Shown here one piece after another: positions 5,941 to 6,046 of a stretch of DNA of 6,046 nucleotides. Positions within the stretch are counted from its first letter, which is position 1. The number at the start of each line of letters is the position of its first letter. The notes below the pieces were generated by a model that was not told where the DNA came from, did no database searches, and worked only from the letters and a program-made list of their open reading frames with translations. Origin of the DNA: CAYPIE01 sp964410665 (GTDB taxonomy: Bacteria; Planctomycetota; Planctomycetia; Gemmatales; Gemmataceae); the NCBI GenBank assembly GCA_964410665.1, contig CAYPIE010000181.1, positions 1 through 6,046 of the forward strand, given 5' to 3'. The translations under genes were made by a program, and so were the position numbers.

Positions 5941-6046
5941 AGCAATTGCGGGAAGACCGGAGCGTTTGCACGGAAACGACAGCGTTTGCGGTGCGGGGAA
6001 AGCGGCAGAAGCGATTGCGTTGCGGGGAAAGCGGCAGAGGCGATTG
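5941..6046. repeat. 29-bp GC-rich tandem repeat with shorter 20-bp related units, continues past the window
   Basis: Two full 29-bp units, 5981-6009 and 6010-6038, match at 27 of 29 positions; both contain tgcggggaaagcggcaga. A third begins at 6039 and is cut by the window end. Two 20-bp units precede them (5941-5960 agcaattgcgggaagaccgg and 5961-5980 agcgtttgcacggaaacgac); they share the agc-n-n-ttgc opening and a ggaa core but lack part of the unit. No spacers occur between units. The repeat length is not a multiple of three, and the array starts 16 bases after the DUF1501 stop, so it is probably non-coding. Its full extent is unknown. Confidence 0.75.

Noticed and set aside
5604..5945. 113-codon minus-strand open frame over the end of the DUF1501 gene
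   Set aside because: Shadow of the conserved GEFGRTP/GRDHYP coding region; no ribosome binding site or family signal seen.
5941..6046. CRISPR array at the right edge
   Set aside because: Units are directly adjacent with no unique spacers between them, so this is a plain tandem repeat.
5925..6046. Read-through extension of the DUF1501 protein into the open tail
   Set aside because: The tail is dominated by a 29-bp repeat that is not a multiple of three, and the family ends normally near the TGA; the open frame is likely chance.

Overview
The window looks like chromosomal DNA of a planctomycete, most likely a Gemmata-like member of the Planctomycetota. Three things point there. A DUF1549/DUF1553 gene is followed directly by a Tat-signal DUF1501 gene, a pair expanded into many paralogues in planctomycetes. 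A TIGR03067-domain protein, a family typical of Gemmata relatives, lies next to it. An RTX-type calcium-binding repeat protein is also present. The genus cannot be settled from the sequence alone.

Layout. (1) 1-1168, + strand: the 3' part of a large RTX-repeat gene whose beginning lies outside the window. The repeats run to about 457 and lead into a C-terminal zinc-metallopeptidase-like domain (HELAH plus a downstream DFAETF). The reading frame is broken at a run of eight G (376-383); seven would restore it. (2) 1169-1329: non-coding, with a GC-rich hairpin. (3) 1330-1650, + strand: a small acidic protein of unknown function, started by GTG behind a strong ribosome binding site. (4) 1661-1691: a perfect 13-bp hairpin between convergent genes. 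(5) 1705-2499, - strand: an exported-looking two-domain protein with TIGR03067 at its N-terminal end. (6) 2500-2800: a divergent intergenic region with little recognisable content. (7) 2801-4549 and 4647-5924, + strand: the DUF1549/DUF1553 and DUF1501 genes, probably one transcription unit with a hairpin between them. (8) 5925-6046: non-coding end that becomes a 29-bp tandem repeat running off the window.

How the genes may work together. The DUF1549/DUF1553-DUF1501 pair is a standard planctomycete module: one product with a Sec-type signal and a CxxCH motif, the other with a Tat signal and an alkaline-phosphatase/sulfatase-like fold. Both are expected outside the cytoplasm, but their biochemical role is not established. 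The RTX-zincin gene and the small acidic gene share a strand and could be functionally linked (speculative). I did not find a clear new multi-gene system. The least ordinary features are the G-tract frameshift in the RTX-zincin gene, its domain order, the unknown acidic gene behind it and the tandem repeat at the right edge.
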